Assembly (NCBI GenBank): GCA_038249115.1
Contig: JBBRWQ010000009.1
Coordinates: 1 to 55,154, forward strand
Reading direction: 5' to 3'
From: UBA4719 sp038249115
GTDB lineage: Bacteria; Actinomycetota; Actinomycetes; Actinomycetales; Dermatophilaceae
Length of the DNA: 55,154 nt
The notes beneath the pieces were generated by a model. That model was given only the letters and a program-made list of their open reading frames with translations. It was not told the origin of the DNA and did not search any database. Each line of letters opens with the position of its first letter. Positions within the stretch are counted from its first letter, which is position 1. The translations under genes were made by a program, and so were the position numbers. This document shows positions 41,367-52,225 of the stretch, in pieces.

Positions 41367-41394
41367 CCACCCGACATACAGCTGAGGCATCAAG

Positions 41395-41435
41395 AAAAGG
41401 GAGCCAGCCACGGCCGACGTGGCTGGCTCCCTTTT
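41395..41435. terminator. Bidirectional intrinsic terminator between pepA and the DUF5302 gene
   Basis: A perfect 18-bp stem (41395-41412 with 41418-41435) and 5-base loop, flanked by AAAA on one side and TTTT on the other. It would end pepA transcription rightward and the DUF5302 transcript leftward. Confidence 0.95.
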
Positions 41436-41445
41436 GTGCGCTTGA

Positions 41446-41655
41446 TCAGCCGCCGCTCTTGCGCCGGAACATCTGCTGCGCCTTGGCAGGGCCGTGGGCA
41501 TCGTGAATCTTCGCGTGCTCACCGTCATCCGAGACGTCGCGCCCTCCATGGGCGTGTTTCCTGTCGAGCGCCTCGCGGAACTTACGTTTCACGGCTTCGG
41601 CCGGCGTCTCCACTGACGGCTGGTCACTTCCAGGCTTGCCTGCTTCGTTGGTCAT
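41446..41655 (-). CDS. DUF5302 small protein
   Basis: A 69-residue hydrophilic actinobacterial protein of the DUF5302 family: a TPAEAVKRKFREALDRK helix (about 17-33) and the conserved tail KIHDAHGPAKAQQMFRRKSGG. Relatives are small, of unknown function, and often next to leucyl aminopeptidase or lpdA. The ATG has a GGAG site seven bases upstream. Its transcript ends at the bidirectional terminator. Confidence 0.85.
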   Translation of the reverse strand: MTNEAGKPGSDQPSVETPAEAVKRKFREALDRKHAHGGRDVSDDGEHAKIHDAHGPAKAQQMFRRKSGG

Positions 41656-41719
41656 GAGGTGCTCTCCTTCGTTGCCGTACTTCCAACCTTGCCACGGGAT
41701 GACAGGTCATACCACCGTC

Positions 41720-42070
41720 CTATTGACCAGAAGCCTTGCGCTGCCTTGAGTTCCACTCGCGCATCCGCGACGGATATCCCGTCTGGTTGACGTCATAGAC
41801 CGGTATGCCCAGTGCCCTCGGCAGCTCGAACGCCTCATCACGCGAGCCAACCGCTCGCCGGGTCCACTCGCCATCATGCGCGATCAGCACCACGGTCGTC
41901 GCTGTGACATTGGTCGGCGGCTCAACGAACGCCTCGACTCCGCGTTTGCTAGAGACGAAGGCCTCGAGGTGATCTCGAACCGCGTTGCTGTCCACCGCCA
42001 TTCCCGGGCCGTCCATCCGACCCTTGGGCGGTGGCGCGCCGCGACGACGACGCCTTCCCCACCAGCTCAT
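41720..42070 (-). CDS. Conserved actinobacterial protein, function unknown
   Basis: A 116-residue protein with a very basic N-terminus (MSWWGRRRRRG) and the conserved segments DHLEAFVSSKRGVEAFVEPPT, VVLIAHDGEWTRRAVGS and IPVYDVNQTGYPSRMREWN. Homologues are frequently labelled 'oxidoreductase' without evidence; no nucleotide-binding motif is present. The ATG at 42070 has a GGAG site at a suitable distance; a longer frame exists but starts without one. It diverges from lpdA across about 250 bases, in which I see no other gene. Confidence 0.75.
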   Translation of the reverse strand: MSWWGRRRRRGAPPPKGRMDGPGMAVDSNAVRDHLEAFVSSKRGVEAFVEPPTNVTATTVVLIAHDGEWTRRAVGSRDEAFELPRALGIPVYDVNQTGYPSRMREWNSRQRKASGQ

Positions 42071-42323
42071 CCGACCACTCCAAGTGCGGGCCCGGCCAAC
42101 CACGTCATACAGCGACTCTACCGACCAGTATCCGTTCACGGTGCGCACTCCTGCGTTCAACATGGCTGCATCGGAGCCGTCCCACCGCATGTGCCGCCTT
42201 GCGACATCGACGCAGAACAATGACAAGATGCTTACGAACGCCCGAGGGTGAGCGACACGTGCACGTGCCGCTCGAACCAGGGCGACGTCCGGTCAGATGC
42301 GCACACGCAAGGGAGCGTCCGCA

Positions 42324-43703
42324 ATGTCGGCTACCGCCGAGAACACGTTCGACATCGTCATCCTGGGTGGAGGCAGCGGCGGCTACGCCTGTGCGCTCCG
42401 CGCCGCCGAGCTGGACCTGTCCGTGGCCCTGGTCGAGAAGGGCAAGCTCGGAGGCACCTGCCTCCATATGGGCTGTATCCCGACCAAGGCGCTGCTGCAC
42501 GCGGCAGAGGTCGCCGACAGCGCCCGCGAGGGCGAGCAGTTCGGCGTCAAGACCACCTTCGAGTCGGTCGACATGCGGGGCGTCAATGCGTACAAGGACG
42601 GCGTCGTCGGACGTCTCTACAAGGGACTCCAGGGCTTGGTGAAGTCCAAGAGCATCGAGTACGTCGAGGGCGAAGGCCGTCTGGTCGCCAATAACGTCGT
42701 CGAGGTCGCCGGCCGCCAGCTGGTCGGCAAGAACGTTCTCCTCGCCACCGGCTCCTACGCCAAGTCCCTCCCCGGCCTGGACATCACCGGCCGAATCATG
42801 ACCAGCGAGCAGGCCCTCTCACTGGACTTCGTCCCTCCTCGCGTGGTCGTCCTCGGGGGCGGCGTCATCGGCGTCGAGTTCGCTTCTATCTTCAAGTCGT
42901 TCGGCTCCGACGTCACCATCATCGAGGCCCTCCCCCGCCTGGTGGCAGCCGAGGACGAGGCGATCTCCAAGCAGCTCGAACGGTCCTTCCGCAAGCGCAA
43001 GATCAACGTCAAGACAGGCGTGAAGTTCTCGGGTGCCACCCAGTCCGGTGACGTCGTCCAGGTATCGCTGGAGTCAGGCGACCCCATCGAGGCCGACCTG
43101 CTCCTCGTCGCAGTCGGACGTGGGCCGGTCACCGCCGGTCTGGGCTACGAAGAGGCCGGCGTCACCGTCGACCGCGGCTTCGTGCTGACCAACGAACGCT
43201 GCCAGACCAACGTCGAGGGCATCTACGCGGTCGGCGACATCGTGCCCGGCCTACAGCTGGCCCACCGTGGTTTTGCACAGGGCATCTTCGTCGCCGAGCA
43301 GATCGCCGGGCTCAACCCCCCGGCCATCGACGAGATGGGCATCCCGCGCGTCACGTACTGCGACCCCGAGATCGCATCGATCGGCTACACCGAGGCCCAG
43401 GCCAAGGAGAAGTTCGGCGAGATCGAGACGTACGACTACAACCTCGGGGGCAACGGCAAGAGCCAGATCCTGGGGACCCAGGGCTTCGTCAAGCTGGTCC
43501 GCCAGAAGGACGGCCCCGTTGTCGGTGTCCACATGATCGGCGCCCGCATGGGTGAGCAGATCGGCGAGGCCCAGCTCATCTACAACTGGGAGGCCCTGCC
43601 CTCGGACGTCGCCCAGCTCATCCATGCCCACCCAACCCAGAACGAAGCGCTCGGCGAGGCTCACCTGGCGCTCGCAGGAAAGCCGCTGCACGCTCACGCC
43701 TGA
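42324..43703 (+). CDS. lpdA: Dihydrolipoyl dehydrogenase (E3)
   Basis: A 459-residue flavin enzyme that reoxidises lipoyl groups of 2-oxoacid dehydrogenases and the glycine cleavage system, passing electrons to NAD. The FAD-binding GGGSGGYACALRAAEL is at about 15-30, the redox disulfide is in GGTCLHMGCIPTK (about 46-58), the NAD-binding GGGVIGVEFAS at about 178-188, and the C-terminal HAHPTQNEALGEAH contains the catalytic His-Glu pair. AAGGGAG precedes the ATG by eight bases. The E2 gene sucB follows 99 bases later. Confidence 0.96.
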   Translation: MSATAENTFDIVILGGGSGGYACALRAAELDLSVALVEKGKLGGTCLHMGCIPTKALLHAAEVADSAREGEQFGVKTTFESVDMRGVNAYKDGVVGRLYKGLQGLVKSKSIEYVEGEGRLVANNVVEVAGRQLVGKNVLLATGSYAKSLPGLDITGRIMTSEQALSLDFVPPRVVVLGGGVIGVEFASIFKSFGSDVTIIEALPRLVAAEDEAISKQLERSFRKRKINVKTGVKFSGATQSGDVVQVSLESGDPIEADLLLVAVGRGPVTAGLGYEEAGVTVDRGFVLTNERCQTNVEGIYAVGDIVPGLQLAHRGFAQGIFVAEQIAGLNPPAIDEMGIPRVTYCDPEIASIGYTEAQAKEKFGEIETYDYNLGGNGKSQILGTQGFVKLVRQKDGPVVGVHMIGARMGEQIGEAQLIYNWEALPSDVAQLIHAHPTQNEALGEAHLALAGKPLHAHA

Positions 43704-43752
43704 CGTGTGGCCAGCGACCGCGGTCACACCTAGCCAAGGTCAGCCAGGTCAA

Positions 43753-43758
43753 TAAACT
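43753..43758 (+). promoter_or_regulatory. Probable -10 element of sucB
   Basis: TAAACT; a start about seven bases later would give a leader of about 38 bases with GAGGAG (43787-43792) before the ATG. No clear -35. Confidence 0.4.
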
Positions 43759-43802
43759 GCAGACATCGACCGTCGCACCGCACAACGAGGAGACCTCAAC
43801 TC

Positions 43803-45698
<1,896 letters not shown>

Positions 45699-45712
45699 AA
45701 CACCCGCGTCGT

Positions 45713-46642
45713 ATGCCGCCCACTCCCCGGTCCGCAGACAGTCCACCGGTCCAACGCGTTGCGATCACCGGCGCTTCGGGACTGATCGGCAGCGCGCTGT
45801 CGGTGTTCCTGCGCGGCAGAGGCGACGAGGTTGTGCACCTGGTCCGCCGACAGCCGCGGACCAGCCACGAGATCGGCTGGGACCCCTCGACGAGAACCCT
45901 TGACCCCGATGATCTCGCCGGTGTCACGGCCGTCGTTCACCTCGCCGGAGCCGGCGTGGGCGACCATCGGTGGACACCGGCATACAAGCAGGTGATCCTT
46001 TCCTCGCGGGTAGACGGCACTGCGACCATCTCGAAAGCCCTGGCCGATCTCGGTGAGCCCATCGCACTCGTGAGCGGTTCGGCGATGGGGTTCTACGGCG
46101 ACCGCGGCGACGAGATACTCACCGAGGACAGCACCGCGGGGCACGGCTTTCTCGCGGATGTCGTGCAGGCCTGGGAGTCCGCCACCCGACCGGCTCAGGA
46201 CGCAGGCCTCCGTGTCGCCCACGCCCGCACCGGACTCGTTCTCGCGCCCAAGGGTGGCGCCATGGAGCGGGTGCTACCGCTGGCCCGGCTCGGACTCGCA
46301 GGCCCGCTCGGCTCGGGTCGGCAGTACTGGAGCTGGATCACACTGCACGACGAGATCCGGGCACTGGCCCATCTCATCGACCAGGACCTCAGCGGACCGG
46401 TCAACCTGGTCAGCGTTCAGCCGCTGCCTCAGGCCGAGGTGATGAAGGCCCTCGGTACGGTCCTTGGCCGTCCCGCTTTGCTGCCGGCCCCAACCTTGGC
46501 ACTCAAGGTCATTCTGGGCGAGTTCGCCGGGGATATTCTGGGCAGCCAGAGGGTGCTGCCCAGCGTTCTGACCGCGTCGGGGTTCGCGTTCGACCACGAC
46601 ACCATCGAGAGCGCCATGCGCTGGCTGGTCAACGCGAGCTAA
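45713..46642 (+). CDS. TIGR01777-family epimerase / SDR oxidoreductase
   Basis: A 309-residue extended short-chain dehydrogenase of the TIGR01777 (DUF1731) group. It has the N-terminal dinucleotide motif GASGLIGSAL (about 20-29), the family's VVHLAGAGVGDHRW block (about 78-91), an SGSAMGFYGDRGDE segment (YG of the YxxxK-like site) and a C-terminal ILGEFAGDILGSQRVLP block. Substrate unknown. It starts 14 bases after the sucB stop and so is probably co-transcribed, and overlaps the convergent pseudokinase gene by four bases. Confidence 0.9.
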   Translation: MPPTPRSADSPPVQRVAITGASGLIGSALSVFLRGRGDEVVHLVRRQPRTSHEIGWDPSTRTLDPDDLAGVTAVVHLAGAGVGDHRWTPAYKQVILSSRVDGTATISKALADLGEPIALVSGSAMGFYGDRGDEILTEDSTAGHGFLADVVQAWESATRPAQDAGLRVAHARTGLVLAPKGGAMERVLPLARLGLAGPLGSGRQYWSWITLHDEIRALAHLIDQDLSGPVNLVSVQPLPQAEVMKALGTVLGRPALLPAPTLALKVILGEFAGDILGSQRVLPSVLTASGFAFDHDTIESAMRWLVNAS

Positions 46643-48003
46643 GGCGCCGTGAGAGCGAGAATCCGCCAACCGTCGCGGGTCAGGCTCAGCGTGAAGACCG
46701 CCGGCCCGACGGTCTCTTGCGGATGAGGGATCTTGCGACCGTCCGGCTGGCCGGTCTCGTAGGCGGGTGTGACGATCGTGGCCCGGATCTGTGCCGTGGT
46801 GGACGACCCGTCGAGGAAGGCCGCGTCTTTCACCACAAAGGCCAGCCCGAGGTACGTCGCCCCGTTCTTCAGTGCGGTCTCAAGGTTGGTCCTGTCGGCA
46901 CCGGCCTTGGTGGCCCCGGGGGCATAGACCAGATCGAGGAGAGCAGCGTTGCGCGCTGCGTATGCCAGTGCCCGAGCGTCAACCAGCGCCTGCAACACCT
47001 CCGCGGCGGCGATCCGCGGTGAGCCAGGCTCCGTCATCACATCTGTGAGCCTCGCGGGGGTTGCTAACGACCGACTCGCACCAGGCGCATCAGCCAAGGG
47101 TGAATGGCGCAGGGCCCAGGTCGCGCCGCCACCAACGGTTCCAGCCACCAGAAGTGCCAGGCCCGCAATGAGGAGTGGCCGATGGAGACGACTCCGGGTC
47201 GACGTCTGCGCCGGGACCGGAGCAGGCGCGGCAGTGGCCCGGATCCGGCGGGTGATCTCGGTGGCCGGGTCAGACAGCGATGTCAGAACAACCGGCTCTG
47301 CGGCCGCAGACTCGAAGACCTCGATGGCGGCCACGCGCGCGCCGGGTCTTGCACCCGGGTCGGTGGAGAGGCAGGTAGTGAGCACCTCGACCAGCCGCGG
47401 AGGCAGGCCAGGGCTCACGGTCCTCAACGGCGGTCGGGTCAGCGCGGGACCGGGCGGCGCGCCGCTGAGGCAGAACCAGCCCAGCGCCGCGAGGGAGTAG
47501 ACGTCCGAGGCCGGCGAAGGCGCTGCGCCGTTGACGACCTCTGGCGCCATGAAACGTACGGTCGGGTCGGCTGGACCGACTGGTGACCGCCCCAGCAGGC
47601 GAGCCACCCCCAGGTCGCCGATCAGTGGCCTGCCGTCCGCGCTGAACAGGATGCTCGATGGTGTCAGATCGCCATGGACGGCGCCGGCCGCGTGCAGGTC
47701 AGCCAGGGCGCCAAACAGCGGGGCGACAGTCGTGACAGTTTCACCAGGAGTCAGGTGCACTCGGCCGGCGATGAGCTGGGCAAGGCCGCAACCCGTCATC
47801 TGGTCGAGAATCAGGGCCAGAGCGCCTTCGGCCGAGGCCACGGCAGCGTGCTGACGAACCAGGTGCTCGTTGTCGATCCCGTCGAGCACGGCCATGGTCT
47901 GCATTGCCTGCGCTCTGGCCTCGGTCACATCCTGGACAGGGATGAGCCGCAGCACAAACTGCTCATCATCGAGGTGACGTACAGCCGCCCACGTTGAGCC
48001 CAA
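46639..48003 (-). CDS. Membrane-anchored Ser/Thr protein kinase-like protein (probable pseudokinase)
   Basis: A 454-residue protein with a Hanks-type kinase domain (about 1-235), a linker, one transmembrane helix (about 276-295) and an extracytoplasmic domain that looks NTF2-like. Key residues are degenerate: the VAIK lysine position reads FVLRLI, the catalytic loop is HGDLTPSSIL (Asp kept, Lys and Asn lost), DFG is DLG, while APEV and DVYSL remain. It is therefore likely a pseudokinase, perhaps a sensor that binds partners. The first usable start, TTG at 48003, falls inside the glycine-rich loop; homology-like sequence (VPGFTVTHELSSDSLGSTW) continues upstream for about 20 codons with no ATG, GTG or TTG before a stop. 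Confidence 0.78.
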   Translation of the reverse strand: MGSTWAAVRHLDDEQFVLRLIPVQDVTEARAQAMQTMAVLDGIDNEHLVRQHAAVASAEGALALILDQMTGCGLAQLIAGRVHLTPGETVTTVAPLFGALADLHAAGAVHGDLTPSSILFSADGRPLIGDLGVARLLGRSPVGPADPTVRFMAPEVVNGAAPSPASDVYSLAALGWFCLSGAPPGPALTRPPLRTVSPGLPPRLVEVLTTCLSTDPGARPGARVAAIEVFESAAAEPVVLTSLSDPATEITRRIRATAAPAPVPAQTSTRSRLHRPLLIAGLALLVAGTVGGGATWALRHSPLADAPGASRSLATPARLTDVMTEPGSPRIAAAEVLQALVDARALAYAARNAALLDLVYAPGATKAGADRTNLETALKNGATYLGLAFVVKDAAFLDGSSTTAQIRATIVTPAYETGQPDGRKIPHPQETVGPAVFTLSLTRDGWRILALTAP

Positions 48004-48073
48004 CGAGTCCGAGCTCAGCTCATGGGTGACGGTGAACCCCGGTACGCGCGGCGGGACGAGGATGGCGGCCCCC

Positions 48074-48079
48074 TATGGT
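48074..48079 (+). promoter_or_regulatory. -10 element of the peptidase E gene (leaderless)
   Basis: TATGGT, six bases before the ATG at 48086, the best -10 match among the leaderless promoters in the window. Confidence 0.5.
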
Positions 48080-48085
48080 CTCGAC

Positions 48086-48867
48086 ATGGCAACTGATGCA
48101 CCAACGATCCTGGCAACGTCCGGTGGCTACCGGGATCACGACCGTCTGCGCTTCCAGTTCGCTGACCTGCTCCACTATGCCGTTGATCTCTCCGGCGCCT
48201 CCGCAGTTGTCCCCAGGGTGTGCAACATCAGCACGGTTCCGGCGACGACCCCCGGTTCCAGATGGACATGTCCGAAGCCGGTCGCGTGGCCGGCTTCAAC
48301 CTCACCCACCTGAGCCTGTTCTCGATGCCGAACCTGGATGACATCGAGGGCCATTTGATGGAACAGGACGTCGTGTGGGTCAACGGCGGTTCGGTGGCCA
48401 ACCTCCTGGCCGTATGGCGGGTGCATGGCCTCGACCAGATCCTGCGACGCGTCTGGCAGGCCGGTGTCGTCCTCGCCGGCGTCTCGGCCGGGTCGATCTG
48501 CTGGTTCGAGGGCGGCACCACCGACTCCTTCGGGCCAGACCTGCGCGCCGTCACGAACGGTCTGGGATTCCTGCCCTATGCCAACGGGGTGCACTACGAC
48601 AGCGAGGACCGCCGCCGACCCCTGGTTCATCAGCTCGTCGCGAACGGCACTCTGGGCACGACTCATTGCACCGACGCCGGGGTCGGGATGCTCTACCGCG
48701 GAACCGAGTTCGTCGAGGCGGTCAGCGAGCAGGCGGGAAAAGGGGCCTACATCGTCCGCCGAGAGGGTGACAACGCCGTGGAGGAACGACTCGAGACGCG
48801 GCTGCTCGGCCTCCGAGGAGCACCGCACTCCGACGGCCCGACAACGTCAGTGACCTGGCAACGCTGA
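48086..48867 (+). pseudogene. Peptidase E (S51, cyanophycinase-like), broken by a one-base frameshift
   Basis: The first 48 or so codons encode a typical peptidase E start (TILATSGGYRDHDR ... SGASAVVPRVCNIST), after which the family sequence continues in another frame from SGDDPRFQMDMSEAG onward to the stop at 48865-48867. Adding one G in the GG run at 48235-48236 restores a single frame. The second part keeps the catalytic serine in GVSAGSICWFEGG, the VVWVNGGS motif and THCTDAGVG with the catalytic His. It is either a recent pseudogene or a base-calling error in the assembly. The intact enzyme would be about 260 residues, cleaving N-terminal Asp dipeptides. Confidence 0.8.
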
Positions 48868-48901
48868 CTGGCGGCCAGCTCACGGTTGACGGGCGATCGG
48901 A

Positions 48902-49954
48902 CTAACGCTGACCGGGTGTCCGGACCTGTTCCACCATCCCCTGTGCCGCGCTGGTCCGGGCGGCGTCGATCACGGCGAGCGTGTGCACCGCGTCATACGG
49001 GTTGACGGGCATGGCGGCCTGGGGATCTGGCGCAGCCAGTGCTCGACCCACCTGCCGATAGAAGTCGACCTGTCCTGCGACGGGCCGGGCCACCGGTGTG
49101 CGCCGCTCCCCCTCATAGACCCACCCGCAGTGCGCCGCGTCGACGTCGGCCAGGTCGGGGTAGATGTCCCCGCCGACGTCCTCGAACTGGTTGAGCAGGA
49201 AGGCGCCGCCGCGTCCGAGGATCCGCACCCGTGGTCCGGGCGCGGCAGAGACGGACGTTGCACTGAGGTGGGACACCACCCCGGAGGCATGCCTGCAGGC
49301 CAAGAACGCGTCGTCCTCCGCGGCTGTGGTGCGGGCAGCGACCTCGGCATAGACCGTGACGACCAGCCCGAACAGGTCGACCGCTGCGTCGATCATATGG
49401 CTGTGCAGATCAAGCAGGATCCCCCCGCCGTCAGCCGCTGACACGTTCTCACGCCAGCGGTCTTTAGGCGTGGGACGCCAACGTTCCCAACGAAACTCGT
49501 GCCGGAACACCTCGCCGAGCCGACCGGAGCGCGCGGTCTCTCGAGCGGCCACATGCTCGGCGTCGAATCGGCGGTTCTGGAACACAGTCAGAGCCACGCC
49601 GGCTGCGCGAGCTGCATCGACGACGGCGAAAGCCTCGGTCGCGTTCGTGGCCAAGGGCTTGTCGACCACCACGGCGATCCCCGCGTCAGTGCACTGCCGG
49701 GCTTGCCGAGCGTGGAGTCCGCTGGGAGTGGCCAGCACGATGAGATCGAGCCCGTCAACCTCAAGCAGTGCGTCGAGGTTTGCCACCACGCGCGCGTCCG
49801 GCAGATCGGTCCGGACCTGTTCCACGCGTTGCGGATCGGACGTCGAGACCGCGGCGATCGTCATACCAGCCTGCTGTAGAAGGGGCGTGTGGATGCCCCG
49901 GCCCGCGGACCCGAACCCGGCCAGGCCAACGGTGGCCATCGACGCCTTGGTCAT
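48902..49954 (-). CDS. Gfo/Idh/MocA-family oxidoreductase
   Basis: A 350-residue NAD(P)-dependent sugar or inositol dehydrogenase-like enzyme. It has an N-terminal Rossmann motif VGLAGFGSAGRGIHTP (about 8-22), the ATPSGLHARQARQC segment, the EKP-equivalent VDKPLATNATEA (about 93-104; Asp replaces Glu in the EKP motif but the Lys is kept), and DLHSHMIDAAVDLFG (catalytic DxxxH-type site). The substrate is unknown. The ATG at 49954 overlaps the MMPL transporter stop in an ATGA junction, so the two are translated together. Confidence 0.9.
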   Translation of the reverse strand: MTKASMATVGLAGFGSAGRGIHTPLLQQAGMTIAAVSTSDPQRVEQVRTDLPDARVVANLDALLEVDGLDLIVLATPSGLHARQARQCTDAGIAVVVDKPLATNATEAFAVVDAARAAGVALTVFQNRRFDAEHVAARETARSGRLGEVFRHEFRWERWRPTPKDRWRENVSAADGGGILLDLHSHMIDAAVDLFGLVVTVYAEVAARTTAAEDDAFLACRHASGVVSHLSATSVSAAPGPRVRILGRGGAFLLNQFEDVGGDIYPDLADVDAAHCGWVYEGERRTPVARPVAGQVDFYRQVGRALAAPDPQAAMPVNPYDAVHTLAVIDAARTSAAQGMVEQVRTPGQR

Positions 49955-52134
49955 CTGTCCAGCCGGCTGGGCCACCAGACGCGTCGACCGAGGTCGTACG
50001 CGAAGGCCGGCACCAACAGGGAACGGACGACCAGGGTGTCCAGCAAGACCCCGAACGCAACAATGAACGCGATCTGGACAAGGAAGACGAGCGGAATGAC
50101 GGACAAGGCCGAGAACGTTGCTGCGAGCACGATGCCCGCACTGGTGATGACCCCACCGGTGACGGCCAGTCCGACGATGACTCCCGGTCTGGTCCCCCGC
50201 TCCGCCGACTCCTCGCGGACCCGGGTCATCAGGAATATCGAGTAGTCGATGCCCAGAGCGACGAGGAAGACGAAGGCATAGAGCGGCGTCGCCGGATCGG
50301 ACCCCGGGAACTCAAAGACGTGGTTGAACACGAGCGCCGCCACACCCAGGGTCGCTGCGAACGAGATGACGTTGGCGACGACCAGGATCACCGGCGCGAC
50401 CAGGGATCGCAACAGCAACATCAGCACCAGAAACACCACGGCGAGGATCGCCGGGATGATGGCCCGCAGGTCCCGCTGGCTGGCCTGGCGGACGTCGAAG
50501 TTGACGGCAGTACTGCCGCCGACCAGAACGTCGGGACCGACCGTGTCAAGGCTGTCGCGCAGCGTCTCGACCACGACCTCGGCAGCGGGGCTATCGGCGG
50601 CAGGTGTCAACGTCGCCTGCACCAGGACGTTGCCATCCACGACCTTCGGCGGTACCCCCGGCGCTTCCCCCACAAACGCAGAGGCGACACCACCGACGGA
50701 CTTCACCGTGGCCAGGACCTGTTCGGCCTTGGCCTGGGGCGCGATGATCTGCACCGGCGAGCCCGAGCCCGCAGGGAAGTGCTCGGCCAAGACCTCCTGG
50801 CCGGTAACGGACTCAACCTTGTTCAAGAAGACCTGCGACTGGGTGATCCCGTCGGCCTTCAGTGTCGGGGCGAAAGCCGCGGCGGCGAGCAATGCCACCA
50901 GCGTGACCACCCAGGTGCGACGCGGGTGGCGACCCACCATGCCGGCAACTCGACCCCAGATGCCGCGACGTCCCACCGAGTCCTCGGCATGGACGTGGTC
51001 AACCCTGGGAATGATCGGCCAGAAGATGCGGCGCCCGAAAAGCAATAGCACCGCCGGCAGGAAAGTCAGCGCCGAAACGAGCGCTCCGGCGATGCCCAGC
51101 GCGCCGATAGGCCCCAGTCCTCGAGTGCTGCCGAGCTGCGACAGCAACAGACAGAGCAGGCCAAGAATCACGGTGGCCGCACTGGCGGCGATGGGCTGGA
51201 CCGCGGCCTTCCACGCCACCGCCATGGCGGCCCACTTGCTCGGGTGCTGATGCAGCTCCTCGCGATAGCGGGCGACAAGGAGCAGCGAGTAGTCCGTCGC
51301 CGCGCCGACGACCAGAATCGACAGGATTCCCTGGCTCTGGCCGTTCAGCCCGATGGTGTCGTTCTTGGCCAGTGGGTAGATCACCATCGCAGCTGCGGCC
51401 AGACCGAAGACCGCGGTCATGAGCACTGCGATCGGCAGAATCGGGCTGCGATAGACCACCAGCAGGATGAAGAACACCACGCTGAGCGCCACCATCAACA
51501 GGATGCCGTCGATGCCTGCGAACGCAGTCACGAAGTCAGCCAGGACGCCCCCGGGCCCGGCAACATAAACAGCCAGTCCGCTCGGCGTCAAAGTGGTGGC
51601 CGCCGACGCTTTCAGCGCCTTGGCGCCCTCGAACAGCGGACTGGACGAACCGATCGTCTCGGCGGCCTTCTGGGCATCGAGGAGCACCGGCACCAGGAGT
51701 GCCTTGCCGTCCTGGCTCGGGATAGCCGTCGTGGGTCCTTGGCCCTGCGCGAGGTACGACCCCAGGGAGTACCCCGGGATCTCAAAGGGCAGGGACGGAA
51801 TACCGGCGATGAACCTGCCAACAGCGGCCGAGTCAGCGGGCAACAGACCGGTGGGGCGCTCGATCACCACGAAGTAGGGCAGTGCGTTGGTTGAGCTGAA
51901 CTTCGCCGCGAGTGTGCTGACCTCCGTGGACTCTGCGGACTTGGGCAGGAACGAGGCGTTGTCGTTCTTCTGCACCTCCGACAAGCGGCCGACCAACGGT
52001 CCCCCGACCCCGGCGAGAGCGAACCATGCGAGCAGGACGAAGACGACAGCAAGAAGGCGGGTCAGCGTGGCCCGGCCAGCGGGCTTCGAGCGTTCGGCGG
52101 CCTCTTGCTCGGGCGTGATGTCGTGACGGCTCAA
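49951..52134 (-). CDS. MMPL-family (RND-type) membrane transporter
   Basis: A 727-residue proton-driven RND/MMPL transporter with the family's duplicated layout: one helix, an extracytoplasmic domain, then five helices, repeated twice (first helix about 22-42; helix clusters about 180-330 and 535-690). The family signatures GAATDYSLLLVARYREE (about 270-286) and ALGIDYSIFLMTRVREE (about 620-636) contain the Asp-Tyr pair of the proton relay. Relatives export lipids or hydrophobic compounds. I chose TTG at 52134, preceded by GGGAG; the open frame continues to 52251 but that part overlaps the lipB promoter. Confidence 0.9.
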   Translation of the reverse strand: MSRHDITPEQEAAERSKPAGRATLTRLLAVVFVLLAWFALAGVGGPLVGRLSEVQKNDNASFLPKSAESTEVSTLAAKFSSTNALPYFVVIERPTGLLPADSAAVGRFIAGIPSLPFEIPGYSLGSYLAQGQGPTTAIPSQDGKALLVPVLLDAQKAAETIGSSSPLFEGAKALKASAATTLTPSGLAVYVAGPGGVLADFVTAFAGIDGILLMVALSVVFFILLVVYRSPILPIAVLMTAVFGLAAAAMVIYPLAKNDTIGLNGQSQGILSILVVGAATDYSLLLVARYREELHQHPSKWAAMAVAWKAAVQPIAASAATVILGLLCLLLSQLGSTRGLGPIGALGIAGALVSALTFLPAVLLLFGRRIFWPIIPRVDHVHAEDSVGRRGIWGRVAGMVGRHPRRTWVVTLVALLAAAAFAPTLKADGITQSQVFLNKVESVTGQEVLAEHFPAGSGSPVQIIAPQAKAEQVLATVKSVGGVASAFVGEAPGVPPKVVDGNVLVQATLTPAADSPAAEVVVETLRDSLDTVGPDVLVGGSTAVNFDVRQASQRDLRAIIPAILAVVFLVLMLLLRSLVAPVILVVANVISFAATLGVAALVFNHVFEFPGSDPATPLYAFVFLVALGIDYSIFLMTRVREESAERGTRPGVIVGLAVTGGVITSAGIVLAATFSALSVIPLVFLVQIAFIVAFGVLLDTLVVRSLLVPAFAYDLGRRVWWPSRLDR

Positions 52135-52213
52135 CGGTTCTGCTCCCGGCTGATGTCTTAACGGTGGTGTCTTCCTTCGCCAGCCTAGGGGCAGGTGTGA
52201 CCGGTCGCCCGCG

Positions 52214-52219
52214 TAGGCT
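52214..52219 (+). promoter_or_regulatory. -10 element of lipB (leaderless)
   Basis: TAGGCT, six bases before the ATG at 52226. Confidence 0.5.
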
Positions 52220-52225
52220 GCAAAC

